Source: JACIWB01 sp038818725
GTDB lineage: Archaea; Thermoplasmatota; E2; UBA202; JdFR-43
Direction of reading: 5' to 3'
NCBI GenBank assembly: GCA_038818725.1
Contig: JAWAYL010000036.1
Span: 1-9,559, forward strand
Length of the DNA stretch: 9,559 nt
Part shown: positions 1-6,330 of the stretch, one piece after another
Layout: every line of letters starts with the position of its first letter
How positions within the stretch are numbered: the first letter of the stretch is position 1
Notes under the pieces: generated by a model
Database searches by the model: none
Seen by the model: only the letters and a program-made list of their open reading frames with translations
Told to the model about the DNA's origin: nothing
Translations under genes and position numbers: made by a program

Positions 1-2
1 GT

Positions 3-1148
3 GCAACTGCTACAGATAACTATGCTGTTTCAAATGTATCATTATGGTATCGCTATTCTACAGATAATTCTTCATGGGGAGCATGGACCTTCTTTGAAAA
101 AGATGAAGTTGCTCCTTGGCAGTGGAATTTCGATTTTCCAGATGGAGAAGGCTATTATGAATTTTATTCTATAGCAAATGATACTGCTGGAAATATGGAG
201 AGCGCACCAGCAAATGCAGATGCAATTGCCGGATATAGATATGGTGATACTTTTCCTCCTATAATATTTAATATTTCTGTAAATCCGCCAAATCAAGTTA
301 AAGGAGGAAATGTAAATATCTCTTGTATAGTTATTGATGAAGAGTCTGGCATTAGGAATGTTTATCTATCATTAACTTATCCATCTGGTGCAGGTTATTC
401 AAATATTTCAATGAAAAACATAGGCAATCTTTATTATCTGAATCAAACCTATACAATTGTAGGAAAATACGATTTCAAAATAATTGCAATAGATAGAGCA
501 GGAAATTGGGCAATCAGTAGCGTATATCATTTCAATATAACTAGTGGGCCAAATAATCCACCTATAACAACCTGTATTTTTACCCCTTCTTCTCCAGATG
601 GCAAGAATGGATGGTATATAAGGAATGTGGATGTAACGCTAAATGCAATTGACCCAGATGGAGATGAAATTCTATATACTAAATATAGAATAGATGATGG
701 TGGATGGACAAATTATAGCGGAAAATTTACTATAAGTGATGATGGAGAACATTTGATAGAGTTTTATAGTGTAGATAATAGAGGAGGAATAGAAAATTTA
801 AAGAATGCTACATTAAAGATAGACAAATCAAAGCCGTTTTTAGTGCTCACGAAACCATTACCTGGATATCTTTATCTATTTGATAGGCAAATAATTCCTC
901 TTGCAAGTGGGAAAACTATTATAATTGGGAGAATTGTTGTAATGGCAATTGCGGTAGATGAGAACTCAGGAATTGAAAATGTATCTTTTTATGTAAATGG
1001 AGTTTTGCAAAGCATTGATACGTTATATCCGTATGAATGGATATGGCATGGATGGTTCGGCTATGCGTACTTACATGTTGGTGCATATAATAGAGCAGGT
1101 TTATCTGAAGAGACAAAGCCATTGCTTGTATATATGATTAGCCTATAA
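3..1148 (+). CDS. Secreted multi-domain Ig-like surface protein (5' end outside window)
   Basis: The frame is open from the first bases, so the ATG at 195 is internal and only the last 381 residues are seen. Four beta-rich modules can be read (visible numbering). About 8-66 has W-Y-R-Y-S and E-F-Y-S-I-A-x-D-x-A-G-N patterns. About 84-180 is Ig-like and ends IAIDRAGNW. About 186-274 resembles the OmpL47 type (KYRIDDGGWTNYSG, then EFYSVDNRGG). About 275-381 is Ig-like with PLPGYLYLF, KTIIIG, SGIENVSFYVNGVLQ and PYEWIW. About eight N-x-S/T sequons and only two cysteines fit an exported, possibly glycosylated protein. No C-terminal membrane anchor is present. The signal peptide and any catalytic domain would lie upstream of the window. 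The gene converges on the amidase gene with one base between stops. The role is probably cell-surface or adhesive; no specific function can be assigned. Confidence 0.85.
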   Translation, partial: ATATDNYAVSNVSLWYRYSTDNSSWGAWTFFEKDEVAPWQWNFDFPDGEGYYEFYSIANDTAGNMESAPANADAIAGYRYGDTFPPIIFNISVNPPNQVKGGNVNISCIVIDEESGIRNVYLSLTYPSGAGYSNISMKNIGNLYYLNQTYTIVGKYDFKIIAIDRAGNWAISSVYHFNITSGPNNPPITTCIFTPSSPDGKNGWYIRNVDVTLNAIDPDGDEILYTKYRIDDGGWTNYSGKFTISDDGEHLIEFYSVDNRGGIENLKNATLKIDKSKPFLVLTKPLPGYLYLFDRQIIPLASGKTIIIGRIVVMAIAVDENSGIENVSFYVNGVLQSIDTLYPYEWIWHGWFGYAYLHVGAYNRAGLSEETKPLLVYMISL

Positions 1149-1149
1149 T

Positions 1150-2160
1150 CTACAGATCATCTATCTTTATTTCAAGTTCTTTATCGCCTTTAAATATTGC
1201 TTTTATTTCTTTGCTATTAAATAAATTTACTTTGCAACCTGTAGCGATTTTTATTCCAAATGCAACATCTTCATTTCCATATAAATCAACTTCACTTATT
1301 TTCATTTCTTTTTTTGCTTTTTCTCCCATTTCAATTCCAATTTTTACATATTCATTAAAAACTTCTTTATGGCGTGAAATATTATATAATTCAAGGAAGA
1401 TATCTGGTGTTGTATCTTTTAATGTTGGGCGAGCAATTCTTGCCTCTTTTAGCTCATCTTTATCAATTTCACATATTATGCTTTCTTCCTTAAAATATTC
1501 TGTCTTATTTATCATTTCTCCATTTGGTTTATATATTCTGCTTCCTCCCCAAAAAGAAAGCCCATTTTCCTCTCCAACAAGATTTGAATATGCAACAAAA
1601 ACTGTATTTTCTATCGCTCTTGCAGGAAGTACACTTTCAAATTGCTTTCTTGTTGTGGATGGGGATGCAGATATACAAACAATTAAATCTGCTCCTTTCA
1701 ATACCATTCCTTTTATCAATTCTGGAAAGAAAATATCATAGCATATAGCAATACCTATCTTCCATCCATTAAAATTAAAAACAGGCAAATCCTTTCCAGG
1801 AGAAAAATAAAATTTTTCTTCAAATGGCCCAAAATTTGCAAGGAAATTTTTGTTATATATTTCTATACTGTCTTGCTTGATAAAAACAGCAGAATTATAT
1901 ATTATTCCTTTTCTTTCCTCTATTGGCATTCCAAAAATTACTCCTTTTTCCTCACATATCTCCTTCATTTCTCTTATTGATTCTCCATCAATTCCTTCTG
2001 CAAGAGAGAAAATTTCTTCTCTACATGCGTAGCCAGTTAAAGCCATTTCTCCAAATATATACAATTCCGCTTCTTCATTCTTTATAAATTTTTCCATCTT
2101 ATCAATATTCTTTTTCTTATTTCCCAATTTTGGTTTCATGCTTACTATGCAAATTTTCAT
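1150..2160 (-). CDS. Nitrilase-superfamily amidase with FmdE-like C-terminal domain
   Basis: The 336-residue protein has a carbon-nitrogen hydrolase domain at about 1-245. The catalytic triad is visible as E38 (FGEMALTGY), K104 (YNKNFLANFGPFEEKFYFSPG region) and C140 (GIAICYDIFFPE). Established family chemistry is amide or nitrile hydrolysis through a cysteine thioester. The stretch around K104 resembles the glutaminase domain of glutamine-dependent NAD+ synthetases (K-x2-L-P-x-Y-x-V-F-D-E-x-R-Y-F-x-P-G), whereas the cysteine motif is the general nitrilase form. Residues about 265-336 (GIEMGEKAKKEM, then IKIATGCKVNLF and KAIFKGDKE) look like an FmdE-type domain, an unusual partner. The start is an ATG with no leader and a TATA-like box about 25 bases upstream. 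The gene is divergent from nadE across 35 bases, so an ammonia-supplying role for NadE is plausible but inferred. Other omega-amidase or carbamoyl substrates are possible. Confidence 0.85.
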   Translation of the reverse strand: MKICIVSMKPKLGNKKKNIDKMEKFIKNEEAELYIFGEMALTGYACREEIFSLAEGIDGESIREMKEICEEKGVIFGMPIEERKGIIYNSAVFIKQDSIEIYNKNFLANFGPFEEKFYFSPGKDLPVFNFNGWKIGIAICYDIFFPELIKGMVLKGADLIVCISASPSTTRKQFESVLPARAIENTVFVAYSNLVGEENGLSFWGGSRIYKPNGEMINKTEYFKEESIICEIDKDELKEARIARPTLKDTTPDIFLELYNISRHKEVFNEYVKIGIEMGEKAKKEMKISEVDLYGNEDVAFGIKIATGCKVNLFNSKEIKAIFKGDKELEIKIDDL

Positions 2161-2179
2161 AGGAAGAAATAAATTCTTT

Positions 2180-2190
2180 TTTAATATATC
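2180..2190 (-). promoter_or_regulatory. Putative TATA box for the amidase gene
   Basis: On the minus strand this reads GATATATTAAA, centred about 25 bases upstream of the amidase ATG (2160-2158). This spacing puts transcription initiation at or next to the start codon, so a leaderless mRNA is expected. The same AT-rich 35-base gap must also hold signals for nadE on the other strand. There the box is only about 10 bases from the ATG, too close to serve it. Confidence 0.4.
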
Positions 2191-2195
2191 TTTTT

Positions 2196-2999
2196 ATGCT
2201 AAATATAAATGAAGAAGAAGCCCTGGATATTATACTAAATTTCATAAGAGATTATAGAGAAAAAAGTGAGAGAGAAAAAATTGTTATTGGATTATCTGGA
2301 GGTGTTGATTCATCACTTGTTGCAAAATTGGCTACAATGGCAATAGGAAAAGAAAATGTGCACTCAATTTTCCTTCCAGATGTTTCTACACCTCTTGAAG
2401 ATTTCGAACATTCTCGTGTTATGGCAAAAAGTTTAGGCATCTCTTATAAAGTTATTGATTTATCTCCAATGATTCATTCCATAACAAATGCATGCGGTGA
2501 GATGGATGAAATTACTTTAGGAAATATAAAAGCAAGGTTAAGAATGATATTTCTATATCAATTCGCAAATTCAAAAAATGCTCTTGTTTGCGGGACATCA
2601 AATAAAACAGAACTTATGATTGGATACTTTACTAAATACGGAGATGGGGCAAGCGACATTCTTCCAATAGGCGATTTATATAAAACACAAGTATATCAGC
2701 TTGCAAGATATGTTGGAATCCCCGAGGAAATATTGAAGAAGCCGCCAACGGCTGGCTTATGGAAAGGGCAGACGGATGAAAAGGAGCTTGGTATATCTTA
2801 TGAAAAGCTTGACAAAATATTATATGGGCTTGAAAGACAGAAAAGTTTTGAAGAAATATCAAAAATAGCGGAAGTAAGCATTGAAGAAGTGAAAAGAATA
2901 TATGGAATGGTTAAAAAAACAGAGCATAAGAGAAAATTTCCTGTTATTCCAAAAATATCATTTCGCACAATAGGCATTGATTGGAGAGTTCCTCTATAG
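2196..2999 (+). CDS. nadE: NH3-dependent NAD+ synthetase
   Basis: This 267-residue protein catalyses the last step of NAD+ synthesis: deamido-NAD+ is adenylated by ATP and then amidated. The N-type ATP-pyrophosphatase P-loop SGGVDSS is at residues 34-40. Family hallmarks follow: CGTSNKTELMIGYFTKYGDG, LPIGDLYKTQVYQLARYVGIP, and KPPTAGLWKGQTDEKELG, the lid and substrate-binding region. There is no N-terminal glutaminase domain, and the length matches the short ammonia-using archaeal and bacterial form. The ATG at 2196 starts the expected helix before the P-loop. The region about 25 bases upstream (AAATAAATT, 2168-2176) is only a weak TATA candidate. The divergent neighbour is a nitrilase-type amidase that could supply ammonia from glutamine. 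The 3' end overlaps rpoD by six bases, the palindrome CTATAG giving TAG stops on both strands. Confidence 0.95.
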   Translation: MLNINEEEALDIILNFIRDYREKSEREKIVIGLSGGVDSSLVAKLATMAIGKENVHSIFLPDVSTPLEDFEHSRVMAKSLGISYKVIDLSPMIHSITNACGEMDEITLGNIKARLRMIFLYQFANSKNALVCGTSNKTELMIGYFTKYGDGASDILPIGDLYKTQVYQLARYVGIPEEILKKPPTAGLWKGQTDEKELGISYEKLDKILYGLERQKSFEEISKIAEVSIEEVKRIYGMVKKTEHKRKFPVIPKISFRTIGIDWRVPL

Positions 3000-3773
3000 C
3001 TTTTCCTCTAACTCTTCATATTTTTTCTTTAATATTTTCAATGCCTCTTGCAATGCCTCTTTTGCAGATATTGAGCCATCTGTCTCATATTGCATTATTA
3101 TTCTTTTTTCGTCTCCCTCTAATTTTATAGCATTTAACTTGCAAGTTTCTACGCAACTCTTGCATAAAATGCAATCTATTTCATTTTTAACCCTCAGTTT
3201 GTTGTTTTTAATTTCAAGAATATTTCTTGGACATGCATTTATACAATCGCCGCATAAATTGCATTTATCCTCTATTTTAATTATTGGATAATATTTATAT
3301 CCTATACCGCATATTGCCTGCCATTTTGCATGCTCCTTGCCTGTGCCGAGAATTGCTTCTGCCTCAAGTATAAGGCGCTGGTTTTTTATAAGCTTTACAA
3401 TTGGAATATTTTTATCAATAACCTCCCACATTGGGTCCTCAGCTTTTAAATCAGCAGAATAAACTGTTCCTTCTCCTTCCTTGCTTAAAGTATAGTGAAC
3501 TGTGCATGAAGGGCATCCCTTTCCATTGCATACACACTCATTTCTTGGAACAAGCAAATCAAGTCTTGTTGGAAGTGGCAGCATAGCGAGGCGATGGGCA
3601 ATTATTTCGTCAAAAAGAGCAGAAGTATTATCATAAATTTTTACATTTTCTATTGCAAGTTTTGGTAAATCAGAAATAAGCGTCCTTCTTATAGCATTCA
3701 CAAAATGAGGCGTTGTATCTTCAAAAAGAATTTTTGCATAATTATCTGTTAGCTCAATAAATGAAAGTTTCAT
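2994..3773 (-). CDS. rpoD: DNA-directed RNA polymerase subunit D with 4Fe-4S domain
   Basis: This is the archaeal counterpart of bacterial alpha and of eukaryotic Rpb3/AC40. It forms the assembly platform of RNA polymerase with subunit L. The 259-residue protein begins MKLSFIELTD. The dimerisation domain is recognisable from FVNAIRRTLISDLPKLAIE (24-42) and DEIIAHRLAMLPLPT (55-69). A CVCNGKGCPSC motif (C80, C82, C87, C90) follows. A ferredoxin-like insert has two complete motifs, C171-x2-C174-x2-C177-x3-C181-P and C201-x2-C204-x2-C207-x3-C211. This puts it in the class of D subunits expected to hold two 4Fe-4S clusters. A lysine-rich helix closes the protein. The ATG at 3773 overlaps the rps11 stop as ATGA and has GGGAG (3784-3780) upstream. 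An in-frame ATG 36 bases earlier lies inside rps11 and would add an unrelated basic tail. It is the last gene of the operon. Confidence 0.95.
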   Translation of the reverse strand: MKLSFIELTDNYAKILFEDTTPHFVNAIRRTLISDLPKLAIENVKIYDNTSALFDEIIAHRLAMLPLPTRLDLLVPRNECVCNGKGCPSCTVHYTLSKEGEGTVYSADLKAEDPMWEVIDKNIPIVKLIKNQRLILEAEAILGTGKEHAKWQAICGIGYKYYPIIKIEDKCNLCGDCINACPRNILEIKNNKLRVKNEIDCILCKSCVETCKLNAIKLEGDEKRIIMQYETDGSISAKEALQEALKILKKKYEELEEKL

Positions 3774-4153
3774 ACTCTTCTCCCGCGCTTCCCTCCTTTT
3801 TCCCTGCATCCATCATGTGGCAAAGGCGTTACATCCTCTATTCTCCCTATTTTGAAGCCAGCCCTCGCCAGCGCCCTTATCGCTGCCTGTGCCCCCGGTC
3901 CAGGACTTTTGCTCCTCCCTCTTCCTATTCCCCTCACTTTTATATGTAATGAATCTATTCCTTTCTCTTTTAGCTCTTCCGCCACTCTCTGGGCTGCTAC
4001 CATTGCTGCATATGGTGATGGCTCATCTTTATCTGATTTTACAACCATTCCTCCGGAGCATTTTGCGAGCGTTTCCGCTCCTGTTATATCTGTAACTGTA
4101 ATTATTGTATTGTTATGGGATGAAAAAATATGGGCAATCCCCCATTTTCCCAT
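3770..4153 (-). CDS. rps11: 30S ribosomal protein S11
   Basis: The 127-residue protein matches archaeal S11 (uS11) along its whole length. It opens with WGIAHIFSSHNNTIITVTDITG, followed by GGMVVKSDKDEPSPYAAM and VRGIGRGRSKSPGPGAQAAI. It ends with the basic tail IEDVTPLPHDGCREKGGKRGRRV. S11 sits on the 30S platform, contacting 16S rRNA near the mRNA exit and E site. Only one base separates it from rps4 upstream. It overlaps rpoD downstream by four bases (ATGA), indicating translational coupling. A strong ribosome binding site, AAGGAGGTG, lies within the end of rps4. The coding region is richer in G and C than the flanks, as expected for a conserved basic ribosomal protein. Confidence 0.98.
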   Translation of the reverse strand: MGKWGIAHIFSSHNNTIITVTDITGAETLAKCSGGMVVKSDKDEPSPYAAMVAAQRVAEELKEKGIDSLHIKVRGIGRGRSKSPGPGAQAAIRALARAGFKIGRIEDVTPLPHDGCREKGGKRGRRV

Positions 4154-4154
4154 T

Positions 4155-4703
4155 TTACACCTCCTTTTCTCTTACTATAATTTCCTCTTTTTTCGGGCGA
4201 GCTGGATGTAATTCATTGTTTAAAGGAGATTTTGGTGAATATGAAATTTTTTCTTCTTCGCTTCTTCTAACTAAATATGACGGAATTGTTACTTTTCTTC
4301 CATCTATTGCTATATGGCCATGAACTATTAGCTGGCGAGCTTGCTTTGGAGTCCTTGCCAATCCATGTAAATATACAAGTGTTTGTAATCTTCTCCCAAG
4401 TATATGTTCAACATTTAAAGCAAGAACATCTTCAAGCGTTGCATTTTCTGGAAGGATGCCAAGATTATATAATCTTTTCAGCAATGCTTCTTTTTCTTTT
4501 TCTGCTTGCTTTTCGCCTGCCTTAGCTCTCAGCTTTCTTGCTTGCTCTCTTGCTTTCCTTAATATTGTTTCCGCTCTCCATATCTCTCTTTTTTTCATTA
4601 GTCCATATTTCTGAACAATCTCCTTTTCCCTTTCTATTCTTTCCGCCCGCCATGGATGGGAAGGTGTTTCATATTTTTTTCTTGGAAATTTAGGGTCACC
4701 CAT
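4155..4703 (-). CDS. rps4: 30S ribosomal protein S4
   Basis: The 182-residue archaeal S4 (uS4) begins MGDPKFPRKKYETPSHPW, the characteristic archaeal/eukaryotic (S9e-like) N-terminus. A long basic helical region with WRAETILRKAREQARKLRA follows. The S4 RNA-binding domain is at about 105-170: RRLQTLVYLHGLARTPKQARQLIVHGHIAIDGRKVTIPSYLV. S4 binds 16S rRNA early in 30S assembly. The C-terminal tail is lysine and glutamate rich (RPKKEEIIVREKEV). The gene starts four bases after the rps13 stop. Its SD-like sequence AGAAGTGAT (4715-4707) contains the rps13 TGA stop, so the two reading frames are likely translationally coupled. Confidence 0.97.
   Translation of the reverse strand: MGDPKFPRKKYETPSHPWRAERIEREKEIVQKYGLMKKREIWRAETILRKAREQARKLRAKAGEKQAEKEKEALLKRLYNLGILPENATLEDVLALNVEHILGRRLQTLVYLHGLARTPKQARQLIVHGHIAIDGRKVTIPSYLVRRSEEEKISYSPKSPLNNELHPARPKKEEIIVREKEV
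4158..4166 (-). promoter_or_regulatory. Shine-Dalgarno site for rps11
   Basis: On the minus strand this reads AAGGAGGTG, a near-full complement of the archaeal 16S rRNA 3' end. It lies four bases before the rps11 ATG and inside the last codons of rps4. It confirms the ATG at 4153 and shows that internal operon genes here use SD initiation. Confidence 0.8.
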
Positions 4704-4707
4704 TTTA

Positions 4708-5226
4708 TCACTTCTTCTCTTTCTTTTCCTTCTTTTCCTTCTTTTCTTCTTTTCCTTCTTCTCTCTTCTTTGCCATCTCTTTGCTTCTTATAACTCCCAC
4801 TGTCAAGCCAGTTCTTTTATGGCTTCTTGTTCTTTGCCCTCTTACAGGTAAACCTTTTTCATGCCTTATACCACGATATGCTCTTATCTTTTTCAGTAAA
4901 TTTATATCTTCTCTCTTCACTAAATCTATTTCAGAGCCAATTAAATGCAAATCTTTACCAGAATATAAATCGCCTCTCCTATTTCTCATCCAGCTTGGCA
5001 ACCATTCATTTATTTTTTCTATCGCATTGCTTATATCTTCTATTTCCTTATCTGAAAGATAACCTATTCTCTTCTTTTTATCTATTCCAACATGTGTGAG
5101 AATTGCATTAGCTGTCATATAGTTTATTCCTCTTATTTTTGTTAATCCATACATCACTGGCTTATTTCCATCTATATCTGTTGCTGCTATTCTCACGATA
5201 TATTTAAATTCCTTTTCTTCAGCCAT
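4708..5226 (-). CDS. rps13: 30S ribosomal protein S13
   Basis: This 172-residue archaeal S13 (uS13) is in the 30S head and contacts the P-site tRNA and the 50S bridge. It starts MAEEKEFKYIVRIAATDIDG and has the expected YGLTKIRGINYMTANAI. The conserved C-terminal part is IRAYRGIRHEKGLPVRGQRTRSHKRTGLTVGV. A low-complexity lysine/glutamate tail of about 20 residues follows. I chose the ATG at 5226 because homologues begin here. The upstream ATG at 5244 adds only MLFLSA and falls on the TATA box. The box about 25 bases upstream implies a leaderless mRNA. It is the first gene of the rps13-rps4-rps11-rpoD operon and is divergent from priL. Confidence 0.96.
   Translation of the reverse strand: MAEEKEFKYIVRIAATDIDGNKPVMYGLTKIRGINYMTANAILTHVGIDKKKRIGYLSDKEIEDISNAIEKINEWLPSWMRNRRGDLYSGKDLHLIGSEIDLVKREDINLLKKIRAYRGIRHEKGLPVRGQRTRSHKRTGLTVGVIRSKEMAKKREEGKEEKKEKKEKKEKK
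4711..4770 (-). repeat. Low-complexity Lys/Glu codon repeat in the S13 tail
   Basis: Minus-strand purine-only codons (AAG, AAA, GAA, GAG) encode a tail built on repeats of K-E-K. The tract is about 60 bases of G and A on one strand. Such tracts vary in length between strains by slippage. It also provides the SD-like purines for rps4. Confidence 0.7.
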
Positions 5227-5242
5227 GGCGGATAAAAATAGC

Positions 5243-5257
5243 AAATATATATTTAAT
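5243..5257 (-). promoter_or_regulatory. Putative TATA box of the rps13-rpoD operon
   Basis: The minus strand reads ATTAAATATATATTT, centred about 24-27 bases upstream of the S13 ATG at 5226. That is the archaeal TATA-to-start distance, so transcription would begin at or within a few bases of the start codon. It supports 5226 over the upstream ATG at 5244. Confidence 0.5.
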
Positions 5258-5332
5258 ATTTGCTCTTAAATCTGCTTAGTGAGTTCATCCAAATTTTCAA
5301 GCAAAATCATCGATCCTTTCAAATATTCGCAA

Positions 5333-5343
5333 AAATATTAAAA
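5333..5343 (+). promoter_or_regulatory. Putative TATA box of the priL-priS operon
   Basis: AAATATTAAAA, preceded by a purine-rich GCAA that could act as a BRE, is centred about 25 bases before the GTG at 5362. The spacing implies leaderless initiation at that GTG. The 135-base region between rps13 and priL holds this box, the divergent rps13 box, a 9-base direct repeat CAAAATCAT (5302-5310 and 5345-5353), and a small inverted repeat at the start codon. Confidence 0.4.
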
Positions 5344-5363
5344 ACAAAATCATTTTATTTTGT
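5344..5363 (+). repeat. Inverted repeat spanning the priL start
   Basis: Arms ACAAAAT (5344-5350) and ATTTTGT (5357-5363) are separated by six bases. The right arm runs into the GTG start codon. It sits between the TATA box and the initiation point, where an archaeal repressor could bind. The AT-rich arms make chance occurrence quite possible. Confidence 0.25.
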
Positions 5364-6330
5364 GGAATTGATAAAAATTTCTCGCTACCCCTTTCTTTCA
5401 GAAGCAAAAGAATGGGTCAAGAACAGAGGCATAGCCATAGAGGAAATAATTGGTGATATAGTTTATGAAAGGGCAAGAAGAAGAGGCATGGAAAGAGTAA
5501 GGCAGGCAATAATTGATGGAATTGTTAGAGAAGCTCCTTTAGCAAATGAGATAGATTTTGAAATGGAAGTTTATTCATATGCAATTGCAAGAATGATTGC
5601 TGTTGCTTTTGAAAATGATTATGTTTTGCGAAGATATGCTCTTGCTGAAGCAAAAGGAGCATATGAAAAAATGAAAGAAGAAAATGAAGAAATAATAATC
5701 GAAATTTTGAAAGAATTTAAAATAGAGCATACTGACGGAAAAATACATTTTTCTGATTATTTAAAATATGCTCCTACATGGGATGCAAAATGGAAATTGG
5801 TTAATAGAGAGTTAAGCAATGGTTATGTAAAACTAAATAAGCAGGAAATTGCAAGAATTTTGCAGGAAGCAATAAGTAAAAAAATTTATCATGAGCTGTC
5901 TTATATGCATGCTCCTCCTGAAATAAAGAAAATTTTTGGTGAGGAAATAAATTTGCTTAAAAATAAAATATCATTTAAAAAAGAAATAAAAAAAGAGAAA
6001 AGCATATCTGATTTTCCACCTTGCATATCAAGTATTATTTCTTCAATAAATTCTGGAAAAAATGTTCCTCATGTTGCAAGATTTACTCTTGTTGCATTTT
6101 TAAATGAAATTGGTATGGATGAAAAAGAAATGCTCGCCCTATTTTCAAAATCTCCAGATTTCAATGAAGAAAAAGCTCTTTATCAAATACATCACATAAC
6201 TGGCAAAATATCAAGCACAGTTTATGCCGCCCCTAAATGCTCAACTATAAGAACATGGGGCTTCTGCTTCCCAGATGAAAAATGCAAGCACATCTTTCAT
6301 CCAATTATGTATTACAGGAGGAAAAAATGA
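5362..6330 (+). CDS. priL: DNA primase large subunit PriL (4Fe-4S)
   Basis: PriL is the regulatory and template-binding subunit of archaeal/eukaryotic primase, needed for RNA primer synthesis with PriS. Counting from GTG 5362 the protein has 322 residues. The N-terminus ELIKISRYPFLSEAKEWV matches the family opening (R/K-Y-P-F-L-x-E-A). An all-helical N-terminal domain follows. The C-terminal Fe-S domain holds the four expected cysteines: C221 (FPPC), C293 (PKC), C302 (GFC) and C308 (EKCKH). PHVARFTLVAFLNEIG and a terminal HPIMYYRRKK are typical. The frame is open back to a TTG at 5260, but that adds 34 residues that do not look like the family and would skip the TATA box. TTG 5368 is an alternative start. 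The stop overlaps the priS ATG by four bases (ATGA). Confidence 0.93.
   Translation: MELIKISRYPFLSEAKEWVKNRGIAIEEIIGDIVYERARRRGMERVRQAIIDGIVREAPLANEIDFEMEVYSYAIARMIAVAFENDYVLRRYALAEAKGAYEKMKEENEEIIIEILKEFKIEHTDGKIHFSDYLKYAPTWDAKWKLVNRELSNGYVKLNKQEIARILQEAISKKIYHELSYMHAPPEIKKIFGEEINLLKNKISFKKEIKKEKSISDFPPCISSIISSINSGKNVPHVARFTLVAFLNEIGMDEKEMLALFSKSPDFNEEKALYQIHHITGKISSTVYAAPKCSTIRTWGFCFPDEKCKHIFHPIMYYRRKK
6316..6321 (+). promoter_or_regulatory. Shine-Dalgarno site for priS
   Basis: AGGAGG lies five bases before the ATG at 6327, inside the last codons of priL. It decides the start over the in-frame ATG at 6282, which falls inside the PriL Fe-S region. Confidence 0.75.

Noticed and set aside
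1211..1741. 176-codon plus-strand open frame opposite the amidase gene
   Set aside because: It is antisense to a gene with a complete catalytic triad and its translation is low-complexity Ser/Phe/Ile with no family signs.
3852..4211. Long plus-strand frames opposite rps11 and the rps4 end
   Set aside because: They are reverse-strand shadows of highly conserved ribosomal genes, in G+C-richer DNA where stops are rarer.
4708..4770. Tandem purine repeats as a possible CRISPR or satellite
   Set aside because: The repeat is codon-level (Lys/Glu) inside the S13 tail, with no spacers and no constant repeat length.
4781..5099. Plus-strand frames opposite rps13
   Set aside because: The minus strand encodes unmistakable S13; the plus-strand frames have no start signals or recognisable domains.
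6282..6326. Upstream ATG for priS
   Set aside because: It would add 15 residues overlapping the PriL Fe-S coding region, while ATG 6327 has AGGAGG at five bases and the expected PriS N-terminus.
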